Assembly (NCBI GenBank): GCA_900498135.1
Contig: LR026961.1
Coordinates: 1,929,325-1,993,324, forward strand
Direction: 5' to 3'
DNA: 64,000 bases
From: an uncultured Desulfatiglans sp.
GTDB lineage: Bacteria; Desulfobacterota; DSM-4660; Desulfatiglandales; Desulfatiglandaceae
Shown here: in pieces, positions 17,483 to 26,236 of the stretch
How positions within the stretch are numbered: position 1 is the first letter of the stretch
Layout: each line of letters begins with the position of its first letter
Program-made: the position numbers and the translations under genes
Notes under the pieces: model-generated
What the model was told of the DNA's origin: nothing
Databases searched by the model: none
The model's input: the letters and a program-made list of their open reading frames with translations, nothing else

Positions 17483-18568
17483 ATGATGTTGGGAGGTGCG
17501 CGAAATCAGCTTGTTGGAGTGGATATCGGTTCGCAGGCGATCAAGGTCGTGGAATTGGCGGGAACACGACGAGGGCGGGTTCTCAGGAGCATCGGCCTAG
17601 CGGTCTTGCCTGACGGGGCAGTCGAAGAAGGGGTGATTCGACAATCCTCCCCCGTCGTGGAACTTCTGCGGGACCTGTTCGCTAAACTGAAGATACGGAA
17701 CCGCAACGTTGCGGCGTCTTTATCCGGCTGCTCTGCAATGGTCAAGAGAATCACCGTCAGGAGATCGGAAGGCCTTTCCCTGGAAGAGCTGATTGATGAA
17801 GAAGCCGAACAATATATCCCGTTTGATGTTCATCAGGTCAATCTCGACTTCGACGTCCTGGAGGGGAGCGGTAGGGCCTTCGGCGCCGGCTGGATCGGGG
17901 CGGCGGAGGCGGAGCTTCTGGATGTGATGCTTGTCGCTGCGAAGAAAAGGATTGTCGAGGACCGCATTCAGGTCCTTGAACAGGCCGGCCTCAATCCCAT
18001 GGTCCTGGATGTCGACGCCTTCGCGATGCAGAATGCCTTCGAAATCTCATCGGGACGAAAGAACGGGTGTTACGCCCTGGTGAATCTTGGCGCCCAGGAA
18101 CTCTGTATCAACATTGTCGAGGATGGGATACCCATTTTCAGCAGCGATTCCCCATCTGCGGGTTCGGAGATTACCAAGGAGGTCATGCGTCATTACGGGG
18201 TTGATTCAAGGGAGGGCGAGCGGATCAAATTGGGGCGCTGCCTGCTCCGGGATAACGAAAAACTGGATGGGATCATGCAGGGTGCGGTCGAAAACTGGAC
18301 AGGAGAAATTATCCGCGCTCTCGATTTCGCAGGAAAGGCTCATCCCGGGTTAGCCATCGAGGGGGTCTACGTCTGTGGGGGTTCTTGCCGCGTACCGGGT
18401 TTTCAGCCCTTCCTCGAGAAGAAAACGGGTCTAAAGGTTGCGGAGATCGATCCTTTCAGGTCCCTCGTCTTTGATAAAAAAAGAATCGACCCTGTTTATC
18501 TATCATCCGTGGGGCGGCAAGCGGTCGTCGCGGTGGGCCTCGCCTTGAGAGAAATCGGTGATAAATGA
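17483..18568 (+). CDS. pilM: Type IV pilus assembly protein PilM
   Basis: PilM is an actin-like cytoplasmic ATPase-fold protein that ties the inner-membrane PilN-PilO pair to the pilus machine. The 361-residue product has LVGVDIGSQAIKVVEL near its start, EEAEQYIPFDVHQVNLDF, ALVNLGAQELCINIVEDG and VYVCGGSCRVPGF. It overlaps pilN by four bases. Confidence 0.95.
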   Translation: MMLGGARNQLVGVDIGSQAIKVVELAGTRRGRVLRSIGLAVLPDGAVEEGVIRQSSPVVELLRDLFAKLKIRNRNVAASLSGCSAMVKRITVRRSEGLSLEELIDEEAEQYIPFDVHQVNLDFDVLEGSGRAFGAGWIGAAEAELLDVMLVAAKKRIVEDRIQVLEQAGLNPMVLDVDAFAMQNAFEISSGRKNGCYALVNLGAQELCINIVEDGIPIFSSDSPSAGSEITKEVMRHYGVDSREGERIKLGRCLLRDNEKLDGIMQGAVENWTGEIIRALDFAGKAHPGLAIEGVYVCGGSCRVPGFQPFLEKKTGLKVAEIDPFRSLVFDKKRIDPVYLSSVGRQAVVAVGLALREIGDK

Positions 18569-19170
18569 TTCGAATCAATCTGCTTCCGTTCAGAGATGCC
18601 AGAAAAAGAGAAGGGGTCAGACGGCAAATCAGCATCTTCGTGCTTTTGATCATGCTCGTTATTTCACTGATGGGCAGCATTTACTGCAATCTTGCCAATC
18701 GCCTGAGTCGGTTAAAACATGAAAAGAATCTTAAGACTCTTGAAGATCAAAAAATCGCAGATGTGAACATACAGCTCCAGGAGGTCGGGCAAAATCTCGA
18801 AATCATCAAGAATCGTTTGTCTGTCATAGAACAACTCGAGTTGCAGCAGGTGAAACCGGTCCAATTCTTAAACGATATTGCCAGATCCGTGCCTGCACAA
18901 CGATTATGGCTCGATCACCTGCAGGAAAACGGTGGCTTCTTGACATTGAGGGGGACCGCGAGGGACCACGAAAGCGTTGCTGCATTCATGACCAATTTGG
19001 AAAAAACGAATACGATCGTCTCTGTGGATTTGGAAAGTGCACGCATCAAGCATCTTTCATTCTATCAGGCGGATCTTGTGGATTTTACGGTTGGATGCAG
19101 AACATCGGCGTTCAAGGAGGTTTCTTCCCACGAACAGGTCTCGAAAATCACATCGAGTTCGCCGAGATAA
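18565..19170 (+). CDS. pilN: Type IV pilus assembly protein PilN
   Basis: The 201-residue product starts MIRINLLPFRDARKREGVR, the conserved PilN motif that binds PilM. One membrane segment (ISIFVLLIMLVISLMGSIY) follows, then a coiled coil and a small ferredoxin-like periplasmic domain. Its ATG overlaps the pilM stop. Confidence 0.93.
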   Translation: MIRINLLPFRDARKREGVRRQISIFVLLIMLVISLMGSIYCNLANRLSRLKHEKNLKTLEDQKIADVNIQLQEVGQNLEIIKNRLSVIEQLELQQVKPVQFLNDIARSVPAQRLWLDHLQENGGFLTLRGTARDHESVAAFMTNLEKTNTIVSVDLESARIKHLSFYQADLVDFTVGCRTSAFKEVSSHEQVSKITSSSPR

Positions 19171-19314
19171 ATGGCTCTCATCGGGACAAGGTGTTTGTCG
19201 CCAGGGTCGGGGTCCATCCGTGGGGCCGCCCGTGGGGCGGCTTACCGGCTGCCTCTGCGAAAGCGAGGGCTTCCCTCGATACGGGCAAAAAGGGGCCTGC
19301 ATCAAAAGGGTTGA

Positions 19315-19428
19315 AGAAACGGGGACCCACCGCAAGGCGTTGGGGCTGGACACCCGTTGGGTGTGAAACAAGATGTTCTTTCCGGATGGGAGAAGAGGTT
19401 GTGCGGGACGATCTTTTTGGATGGATAA
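19315..19428 (-). repeat. Dispersed intergenic repeat, copy B (partial)
   Basis: This copy lies between pilN and pilO and matches only one end of the family. It includes GTGTGAAACAAGATG, the CTTTCCGGATGG block and the hairpin at about 19327-19345, where GCGGTGGG faces CCCAACGC on the minus strand. The core with the GGCGACCTGCAGG palindrome is missing. It interrupts an otherwise compact operon. Confidence 0.55.
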
Positions 19429-19570
19429 GGGGAATGGATCGAAACGAATCGAATCTGCTGTGTAGCTGGCCTGCTGACGATTCCCCCGATGAAAACCTGG
19501 CATGGCTGGCGAACAGGCAGCCACCCTGCGCTTTAGGGGCCGTTATGGCGGGGCGGCATCAGGTGGCGCG

Positions 19571-20149
19571 ATGAGGGAGCCACAGCTCTTCGAGTGGATA
19601 GGAGGGATGGGACAAAGGCGGAGGTCAGCCGTGTTTGCCGGTACGGTCATGTTCCTGGGAGCTTTGTTTCTTCACTTTGTCTACCTGCCATCGATCCGGA
19701 ACATAGCGGATTTGGAGATGGAGCTCGCGGGATTGTCCGAGCGGAGCAAACAGTCTCGCATGCGCGTCCGCAACCTGGCGCGATTGCAGGAAGAGCGGAG
19801 GGCTGCGGATGCACGGCTGGAGCAGGCGTTGAGCATCCTGCCCGATTCGAGGGAGATCCCCACGCTTCTAAGGAGCATTACGGCGAAGGGCGAAGAGTCG
19901 TGTTTGGAATTTTTGTCGTTCAGTCCGCAGAAGGAGGTCGAGAAGGATTTCTTCGTCGAGATTCCTGTTTCGATCGAGGTCAGAGGGCGTTATCGCAGTG
20001 TGGTTGCTTTTCTTACCACGATCAGTTCGTTGGAGCGGATAGTCCATGTCCTGAATTTATCGATGAGACCGGAAAAACCGCTTTCATTTATGTTGATTAC
20101 CCGATGCACGCTGGTGACCTATCGGTTCAAGGGGGAGGTCCGTGAATAG
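19571..20149 (+). CDS. pilO: Type IV pilus assembly protein PilO
   Basis: The 192-residue product starts MREPQLFEWIGGMGQRR, has one membrane segment (SAVFAGTVMFLGALFLHFVY), a coiled coil and the C-terminal ferredoxin-like domain (VEIPVSIEVRGRYRSVVAFL). PilO pairs with PilN in the inner membrane. Unusually, 400 bases containing a repeat separate it from pilN. The frame continues upstream to 19502, but this ATG gives a normal N-terminus. Confidence 0.9.
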   Translation: MREPQLFEWIGGMGQRRRSAVFAGTVMFLGALFLHFVYLPSIRNIADLEMELAGLSERSKQSRMRVRNLARLQEERRAADARLEQALSILPDSREIPTLLRSITAKGEESCLEFLSFSPQKEVEKDFFVEIPVSIEVRGRYRSVVAFLTTISSLERIVHVLNLSMRPEKPLSFMLITRCTLVTYRFKGEVRE

Positions 20150-20738
20150 AAAAGATTGGACGTGCAGAGGCGTCAAGATGGCTTGCCTGCTTTTGGTTAC
20201 GCTTGCCGCGCATTCCTTAGGAGAGGGCTCTGCTTCCGCAGCAGACGAGGAATCCGCCTTGGAAAGGGACGCTCGCTGCAGTCAGCCCGTCATTGCCCGG
20301 AGTGATTCAGTGGAAGCAGGCGATCTCGAGGTAACCCTGGATCCATTTTCGCCGTTTCTCGCTACAGAGGAAGGAGAGGAGGATCCAGTGGCTGACGCAA
20401 AATGTGAAGCACAGGGCGTCTCTAAGGAGGAGGGTGGTCGGGGAAGTGAATTGCAGTCTATGGCGGTTTATGAACTGACGTTGAACGCGATCATCAAGAA
20501 CGGGGAACGGACGGTCGCCCTCGTTCAATCCTCTGGCGGACGCGGATTTCTGGTTCGCGAAGGCACCGGCATTCGGGGCGGTTTTGTCAAAGAGATTGTG
20601 AGCGAGGACCGTGAGACCCCACTGGGCGTGGCATCGATTCGAAAGGTCGTTGTCGTGCAAGACAGGGCCATCCATGAGGGTGGCCCTGAAAATACGGCGA
20701 TCGAATGGAGCCTGCCATCCGCTGGCGCCGGAAGATAG
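20142..20738 (+). CDS. pilP: Type IV pilus assembly protein PilP
   Basis: The 198-residue product starts with a signal peptide (ACLLLVTLAAHSLGEGSASA). A disordered acidic middle contains the DPF motif (LEVTLDPFSPF), followed by the beta domain with YELTLNAIIKNGERTVALVQ and GRGFLVREGTGIRGG. PilP links PilN-PilO to the secretin. No lipobox cysteine is apparent. It overlaps pilO by eight bases. Confidence 0.85.
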   Translation: MNRKDWTCRGVKMACLLLVTLAAHSLGEGSASAADEESALERDARCSQPVIARSDSVEAGDLEVTLDPFSPFLATEEGEEDPVADAKCEAQGVSKEEGGRGSELQSMAVYELTLNAIIKNGERTVALVQSSGGRGFLVREGTGIRGGFVKEIVSEDRETPLGVASIRKVVVVQDRAIHEGGPENTAIEWSLPSAGAGR

Positions 20739-20852
20739 ACGGTGCCATCCGGCAGGGGGAGACACTGCGGGTTTGGCTCCTTTGGGCATGAACCACGCGC
20801 GAGGGAAGGTCCGGAAGGCTTTGAGCGGCCTGGCAAGAGAGGGGAGAATGTA

Positions 20853-22277
20853 ATGCGCAGAGCATGGGTGCCGATGCTGTTCTGTTTGATGCTGTGGAAG
20901 GGCCCGGTGTTTGGCGGGGAGATTTCGTGGATTCAGGTGGAGGAGAGAACAGCCGAAAAGGCGGTTATCGGGATCCATGGGGATTGCCGATCGTATCGGG
21001 TGTTCGGAAGCACTGAACCCGCGCGACTGATCATCGATTTCGAAGCGGCTCGAGCGGGCAGGGCGCTGCCGGAAACGATTTCCCTGGACGGGTGTCCGGT
21101 AGCGAACATCGAGGTGACCCCTGTGGAAATGGGTTTGCGTGTGCTGCTCGTTTCTGCGCAGCCGAACCGGCTTTTCAAGTTCGAAATCACAGAGGAGACA
21201 AACCGGTTGAAAGTCCTCTGTGCTGGATCCGGCGGCGCGGCGGTTGAAACGGCGTCGTCAGAACAGACACCGCCTCTTAGAAAGCCTCCTGAGCGGGATG
21301 TCGACGCCAATGCGAGCCCGGGACGGGCAGGCTCCTGCAATAAAGAAAAAATGACCCTCGATTTCTTCAAAACGGATCTGCACAACGTTTTCAGGGTCTT
21401 TTCGGAGGTCAGCGGAAAAAACATCATTGTCGATGAAGGGGTGAAAGGCGAATTGTCACTGTCATTGAAGGAGGTTCCGTGGGATCTGGCGATGGAAGTC
21501 ATCCTCGAGGCCAATGGACTCATAAAAGATGAGATGGAAAACATTTTTATCATCCGCCCTGAACCCGAAGAGAAAGAGGGCGGTGAGGGAATCCTTGTTG
21601 TGCGCGGGGTGGCGGACGGATCTTTAGACGCATTTCATCGCTTGAAGCAAGAAAGGGATCGCCGGCAAGATGTGCTCAGCCTGGTTGTAGAGGCCCGGAA
21701 TGCGGAGCGGAACGAGAGAATCGATCAAGCGCTGCTCTCTTATCAGCGGGCGTTCCTTCTGATGAAAGAGAATTCGACCATCCTCAAGGAAAACATCCAT
21801 GTCTTGAAGAGAATGGCCTATCTTTATTCTTCCCTCGGAAACGCGGCGAAGGGGCGTTATTTTGCTGCAGAAGCCCTGAAGCTGGATCCGGAAGACGTCA
21901 GGATGGCCCTTTACGCGGCGGTGGCTTCAGCGAAGCTTGGGGACAGCGAAGAGGCCCGATTGTTTTTCGATATTGCAGCCCGGAACGGTCATCTTCTTGT
22001 TCCGGAGGCCTTTTACGATTACGGCGTATTTCTGGAGGAAGCAGGGGAACTGGCCGCTGCGCTCTCCTGGTTTCACAAATACGAAGATCTTTTCGGTCCT
22101 TCGACAGAAAGCAGCCTCGCCATTGCGCGGTCGTGCGAGGCGCTGGGAAACGTGTCGGAAGCGTGCCGAAAGTACAGGGAGATCAGCCAGGGCGAAGGTC
22201 CGGCGGATAAGCGCGAGTCCGACTTCGTACGGCGTAAATTGGAGACGTTATGCCGCCACCAGAGGGGATTGAAATGA
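20853..22277 (+). CDS. AMIN/STN/TPR protein, the N-terminal half of a split PilQ
   Basis: The 474-residue product has a signal peptide (to about residue 24). An AMIN domain follows (VFGSTEPARLIIDFEAARAG), then a secretin N0/STN domain (LDFFKTDLHNVFRVFSEVSG and VPWDLAMEVILEANGL). The C-terminal half has TPR-like helices (residues about 250-470). No secretin pore domain is present. PilQ normally carries AMIN, STN and pore in one chain; here the pore is the next gene, overlapping by four bases. The protein may act as a periplasmic adaptor between peptidoglycan and secretin. Confidence 0.75.
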   Translation: MRRAWVPMLFCLMLWKGPVFGGEISWIQVEERTAEKAVIGIHGDCRSYRVFGSTEPARLIIDFEAARAGRALPETISLDGCPVANIEVTPVEMGLRVLLVSAQPNRLFKFEITEETNRLKVLCAGSGGAAVETASSEQTPPLRKPPERDVDANASPGRAGSCNKEKMTLDFFKTDLHNVFRVFSEVSGKNIIVDEGVKGELSLSLKEVPWDLAMEVILEANGLIKDEMENIFIIRPEPEEKEGGEGILVVRGVADGSLDAFHRLKQERDRRQDVLSLVVEARNAERNERIDQALLSYQRAFLLMKENSTILKENIHVLKRMAYLYSSLGNAAKGRYFAAEALKLDPEDVRMALYAAVASAKLGDSEEARLFFDIAARNGHLLVPEAFYDYGVFLEEAGELAAALSWFHKYEDLFGPSTESSLAIARSCEALGNVSEACRKYREISQGEGPADKRESDFVRRKLETLCRHQRGLK

Positions 22278-23821
22278 GGACGTTATCCCTTTGTGTCATC
22301 GGGCTGGTCTTCTGGCTGCCTTTTATTCCGGGCTGTGCGATACCCGAAGCGTGGTTGCCGGCCAAAGGACCCGCCGAAGAGGGCTCCAGAGGAACCCTTG
22401 TCGATTTATCGGCCGATGACGAGAGCCGTGAACGATTGAATGGGAAGCGATCGGCGGTGGGCTGCGGCGGATATCGACTGCCGCCTCTCGATTGTCAAAT
22501 CGATGAAGGCCCCTCGTATCTGCCGACCGGTGCACGGATCCTTTCCAGTGGCGGCAAGGTTCCTCTCAACAAGGTGTTGAAGGAGGTGGCGGGCCTCAAG
22601 GGGTATTCCATAAGCTGGGCGGAGGATGTCGATCAAGACCGGCTCGTCGACGTCGATATACGACCCGAGGAGAATTACTGGGGTGCTTTGGACAATCTCT
22701 TATGCCAGGTTGATTGCTTCTATACCCTCCAAGAACGGACCATTATCGTAACATATAAGGAAACCAGGGAATATCGGCTGCCGATCCCGTTCCTGAACGA
22801 GGAATTCACCACGTCTGTCGGGGGGAATCTCCTGGGGGGAGGAGAGGTCAAGGGGAAGATGAGAGGTGAGGTGCTGGTCAGCAATTCTCTGCGCGAACCG
22901 ATGGATTTCTGGAAGATGCTGGAGGAGAATCTCTCCAAAATGATCGAAGAGAGCGGAGGCGGGTATTTTGTAGTAGACCGGCCCGTGGGAACCATGGCTG
23001 TCACGGCATCTCGAGCTACGCACAAGAGGATAAAGACCTATCTCGAAAATTTGAGACGGCAGGTTTGCCGGCAGGTGGTCATCGAAGCCAAAATCCTGGA
23101 GGTCATTCTCGACCGTGGCTCAGAGCTGGGAATCGACTGGGATGGACTTTTCAACCATTCGCTTTCCGGGACTATCGAATTTGGAGAAGGCGGGGCAATC
23201 TACCCCGCCGACGGGGTCAAATGGATCAGCAAGATCAGCCTTGATCCCTACAAGTTCGACCTTGTGCTTTCCGCGTTGAAGCAATACGGCGAGACCCAGA
23301 TCGTCTCCAACCCGAAGATCAGCCTTTTGAACGGTCGGGGGGCCACCATCACCGTGGGGGAGAATATTACCTACATAGACAAAGTGGAGACTACGGTCGA
23401 TTCGGAGACCATGACCGTGACGTATACGGTGACGACGGCATCGGTGCTCTCCGGGATCGGGCTCGCCGTGATGGCGAACATCATCGATGAGGGGGTTATC
23501 CTCTATATCGTGCCGATCACATCGGAGCTGCAGGAGCCGATCGAATACAGGAAATTCGGTTCATCGGGTGAGGGGGCCGAAGTGGGTTTGCCGCGGGTCC
23601 GTCTGAAAGAAATGGCGACCTTCGCTAAGGTGAAAGACGGCGAAGGATTGCTCATTGGGGGCTTGATCGACAGGTTCAAATCCACCAAAGAGAAAAAGAC
23701 GCCATTTTTGGGGGATATTCCTTATCTCGGCAGGCTCTTCAGGTGGGAAAAAGAGCAGGATATCACGCGCGAATTGGTGATCTTGCTACGACCGACGATT
23801 GTCCAGAGCGTCTGGGATTGA
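22274..23821 (+). CDS. Secretin lipoprotein, PilQ/MshL-like outer-membrane pore
   Basis: The 515-residue product has a lipobox (FIPGC) near residue 18, a short N-domain region and the secretin pore: VVIEAKILEVILDRGSELGI, QIVSNPKISLLNGRGATITV, LIGGLIDRFKSTKEKKTPFL and GDIPYLGRLFRWEKE, ending in VILLRPTIV. It would form the outer-membrane channel of the pilus. The lipidated, AMIN-less layout resembles MshL rather than classical PilQ. Confidence 0.9.
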   Translation: MRTLSLCVIGLVFWLPFIPGCAIPEAWLPAKGPAEEGSRGTLVDLSADDESRERLNGKRSAVGCGGYRLPPLDCQIDEGPSYLPTGARILSSGGKVPLNKVLKEVAGLKGYSISWAEDVDQDRLVDVDIRPEENYWGALDNLLCQVDCFYTLQERTIIVTYKETREYRLPIPFLNEEFTTSVGGNLLGGGEVKGKMRGEVLVSNSLREPMDFWKMLEENLSKMIEESGGGYFVVDRPVGTMAVTASRATHKRIKTYLENLRRQVCRQVVIEAKILEVILDRGSELGIDWDGLFNHSLSGTIEFGEGGAIYPADGVKWISKISLDPYKFDLVLSALKQYGETQIVSNPKISLLNGRGATITVGENITYIDKVETTVDSETMTVTYTVTTASVLSGIGLAVMANIIDEGVILYIVPITSELQEPIEYRKFGSSGEGAEVGLPRVRLKEMATFAKVKDGEGLLIGGLIDRFKSTKEKKTPFLGDIPYLGRLFRWEKEQDITRELVILLRPTIVQSVWD

Positions 23822-23861
23822 TGGCGGTCTTCTCACCATGAGCGCCTTTGAATCAATTCCG

Positions 23862-24518
23862 TTATAGAGCGTTTTTGAGATCCGTCCTGGAAAACGGCAG
23901 AAGGTCTTGCACAAGCGAAGGGAGGACCCCTAGACGTTCAGCATGCCAGGGCGTTGCAAGCGAAGGGTTTCGGTAAGCGACGAAGGGCACGCCGGCCGCC
24001 GCGGCAGTTTCGGAATCCACTGCGGAATCGCCTACATAGGCTGCCATACGCGGCTCCAGATCGAAGGCTTGCAGGATCTTCAGCAAGGGTTCGGGATGAG
24101 GTTTGGGGTTTATGACATCGAGCGATGAAACAACGAGGGAGAAGAATTCACGCAAATCGAATGCGTCCAGCACATCGTGAATGCTGCCAGTACGGTTGGT
24201 AGCGACCGCCAGTCGGAAATTCGGCCGGAGTGTTCGGAGAATCTCCTTCAGATCGCGCTCCATCGCCATCTTTTCGATAAACGGCCTGTAATCGACTTCC
24301 CGCCGGTAGTCCAGGGCGGCTTCGAGGAAAGGCGAATTTCGAAAGATCCTTCGAATGGACCGCTCAGTGGTATGCATATGCACATAGGGAACATCTTCGA
24401 GCGAGAGGGGAGGCAGTTCGAAATGCGCCAGGAGGTGGTTGTAGTAGGCGACATTTGCCTCACACGAGTCGAAGAGCACGCCGTCGCAGTCGAAGATGAT
24501 GGCGGGTTTCGGCGTCAT
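23862..24518 (-). CDS. HAD-family hydrolase, phosphoglycolate-phosphatase-like
   Basis: The 218-residue product starts MTPKPAIIFDCDGVLFDS, with the catalytic Asp pair in FDCDGVLFD. Motif II VATNRT and motif III KPHPEPLLK are seen, with VGDSAVDSETAAAAGVPFVA as motif IV. It dephosphorylates a small phosphorylated metabolite that cannot be named. The longer frame to 24614 is rejected in favour of the standard start. Confidence 0.85.
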   Translation of the reverse strand: MTPKPAIIFDCDGVLFDSCEANVAYYNHLLAHFELPPLSLEDVPYVHMHTTERSIRRIFRNSPFLEAALDYRREVDYRPFIEKMAMERDLKEILRTLRPNFRLAVATNRTGSIHDVLDAFDLREFFSLVVSSLDVINPKPHPEPLLKILQAFDLEPRMAAYVGDSAVDSETAAAAGVPFVAYRNPSLATPWHAERLGVLPSLVQDLLPFSRTDLKNAL

Positions 24519-24694
24519 GCCGCTTTCCCATCTTGTTTCATAGGGCGCTTTCTTGGATAGGGGTCCCTGTGACAAATAAAACGCTTGTCCGGGGTGCAGG
24601 AAACCTCGTGGCAATTCTGCGAAGATCGCTTCCAGTTTTGGGGATTCAGCTGAAGGTGATCCGGAAAAGTCGAATGATAATCCCGCAAGACAAA

Positions 24695-24730
24695 AGCGAA
24701 CCGGAGCACTTACGGAGCCGCCGGTTCGCT
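24695..24730 (-). terminator. Intrinsic terminator of the qrc operon
   Basis: Perfect ten-base arms AGCGAACCGG and CCGGTTCGCT flank a 16-base loop. On the minus strand the stem is followed by TTTTGTCTT. It lies 35 bases after the last small gene downstream of qrcD. Confidence 0.65.
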
Positions 24731-24764
24731 GGAAAGGGTGCTTAGTCGGTAAAGCGATCAGACC

Positions 24765-24929
24765 TCAATGGTGAAAGTGCCTCTCCCGCATGAATCCCAT
24801 CATCTGCAGGACGGTTTTGATGCCGGCAATCGTGAGGCCCGTGCCGATAATGATCAGGACGAGATAGAGCAGCCCCAGAAATATGTAGTGGTCCGCATTC
24901 CACTGCCATTCGAAAATAAACGGAAACAT
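24765..24929 (-). CDS. Small membrane protein at the end of the qrc operon
   Basis: The 54-residue product begins MFPFIFEWQWNADHYIFLG, has one strongly hydrophobic helix (LLYLVLIIIGTGLTIAGI) and ends MRERHFHH. GGGAG precedes the ATG by seven bases. It follows qrcD by 27 bases and precedes the operon terminator. Codon use and the ribosome-binding site support a real gene. The family is not recognised; it could be a small accessory subunit of the complex. Confidence 0.75.
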   Translation of the reverse strand: MFPFIFEWQWNADHYIFLGLLYLVLIIIGTGLTIAGIKTVLQMMGFMRERHFHH

Positions 24930-24956
24930 ATCTTTCTCCCTTCAGGACCGGCCTGC

Positions 24957-26195
24957 CTATTCGACGACCGGGTTAAGTTCTCTTTCTTTCGGGAAAACAG
25001 GTAGATAGCGATAAGAAAGAGAGAAAAGCAAGAAGCCGTAGCCAATCACGGCGAGGGAAATACCCCATTCCTGCCAGGTGGGCAGATAGCTCATGAATTC
25101 GTCGAATGGCATGACGGGTATGGCAAGGGTTACGATGGTGAAAGTGAACCGGTTCAAAACAATGCCGGTGCAGTTCATCAGACAGCCGGTAATGAGCCAG
25201 CCTTCGCTCTTGCGCGCACTTGGCGTGAGAAGAATGATCGCCGGGATAATGCCAAAGACCCCGATTTCGAGGACCAGCAGCCAGACCCCGTAAGGCCCTT
25301 CCTTGAAGTAATCCATGAAGGTAAGTCCGGCCGCGGGGGAGATTCCGTAGATCCAGCCCAAGGTGTCGGCGATCTTGAGAATCATATATACACCCAGCAG
25401 AGAACCCGAGATCTTCGCCAACGTCTGGAAGGCCTTGTCGGGCACCAGGCGTTTGCGGGTGATGGCTTGTGCCAGTTTGGTGCAAAGGATGGTGAAAGAA
25501 GGCCCGGCAGCGATCGCGGAAAGAATGAAGAGGAAAAAGGTCCAGGGCCAGACATAGAATCCTTCACGAAAGGCGAAGGGGCGTGCGTACATCACACCGT
25601 AAAGACCGCCGAGGGAGCCTTGATGGAAAAAGGAAAGGAAGGTGCCCGTGGCGGCGAAGATGGCCATGATCCCATGCAGGTTCTGCCCGAAAAGGCGCAG
25701 GGGCTTGACCTTTTCGATCTGTGGATTTTCAAGGATCAATGGGATGTATTCGATCAGCAGAACGCCGAGATAACAGGTAATGCAGAAGGACACCTCGGCC
25801 AGCATGGAATGGACATTGACATGCCAGAAGATGAACCAGCCGCGGATCGGTTGGCCGATGTCGATCCCGAGCATGGCAACGGCGCCGGAATAGCAGATGA
25901 ATCCGATGATGACGGCGGCATTGATGATGTCCTTGAGTTCCTTTCGCCCGATGATGTAAGTCAGAAACCCGGTGAAGAAAGCCCCGGCGCCAAGGGCGAT
26001 AATCGCCAGGTCGAATACGATCCATAGGGCGAAGGCAAAGTAGTCGGACATGTTGGTCTGGTTGAGGCCTTTCCAAAGGCACAGAATAGCCGAAATGCCC
26101 CCCCAGAGCAGCAGTGCAAGCCAAGGCAGGGTCCAAAAGAAGAATGCCTTGGGCGAACATCTTTTGACGCCTTCTGGAATCAATGCGGAATCCAT
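24957..26195 (-). CDS. qrcD: Menaquinone reductase membrane subunit QrcD (NrfD/PsrC family)
   Basis: The 412-residue protein has about ten membrane helices and the NrfD/PsrC fold, which binds menaquinone and anchors the periplasmic subunits. Examples are FFTGFLTYIIGRKELKDIIN and GVWLLVLEIGVFGIIPAIIL. In sulfate reducers Qrc passes electrons from periplasmic hydrogenases and formate dehydrogenases, via cytochrome c3, to menaquinone. It follows qrcC by 41 bases. Confidence 0.92.
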   Translation of the reverse strand: MDSALIPEGVKRCSPKAFFFWTLPWLALLLWGGISAILCLWKGLNQTNMSDYFAFALWIVFDLAIIALGAGAFFTGFLTYIIGRKELKDIINAAVIIGFICYSGAVAMLGIDIGQPIRGWFIFWHVNVHSMLAEVSFCITCYLGVLLIEYIPLILENPQIEKVKPLRLFGQNLHGIMAIFAATGTFLSFFHQGSLGGLYGVMYARPFAFREGFYVWPWTFFLFILSAIAAGPSFTILCTKLAQAITRKRLVPDKAFQTLAKISGSLLGVYMILKIADTLGWIYGISPAAGLTFMDYFKEGPYGVWLLVLEIGVFGIIPAIILLTPSARKSEGWLITGCLMNCTGIVLNRFTFTIVTLAIPVMPFDEFMSYLPTWQEWGISLAVIGYGFLLFSLSYRYLPVFPKERELNPVVE

Positions 26196-26236
26196 GAATC
26201 GATCCTCCTGTTGAGGTATGCGACAAAATGGGCGGG

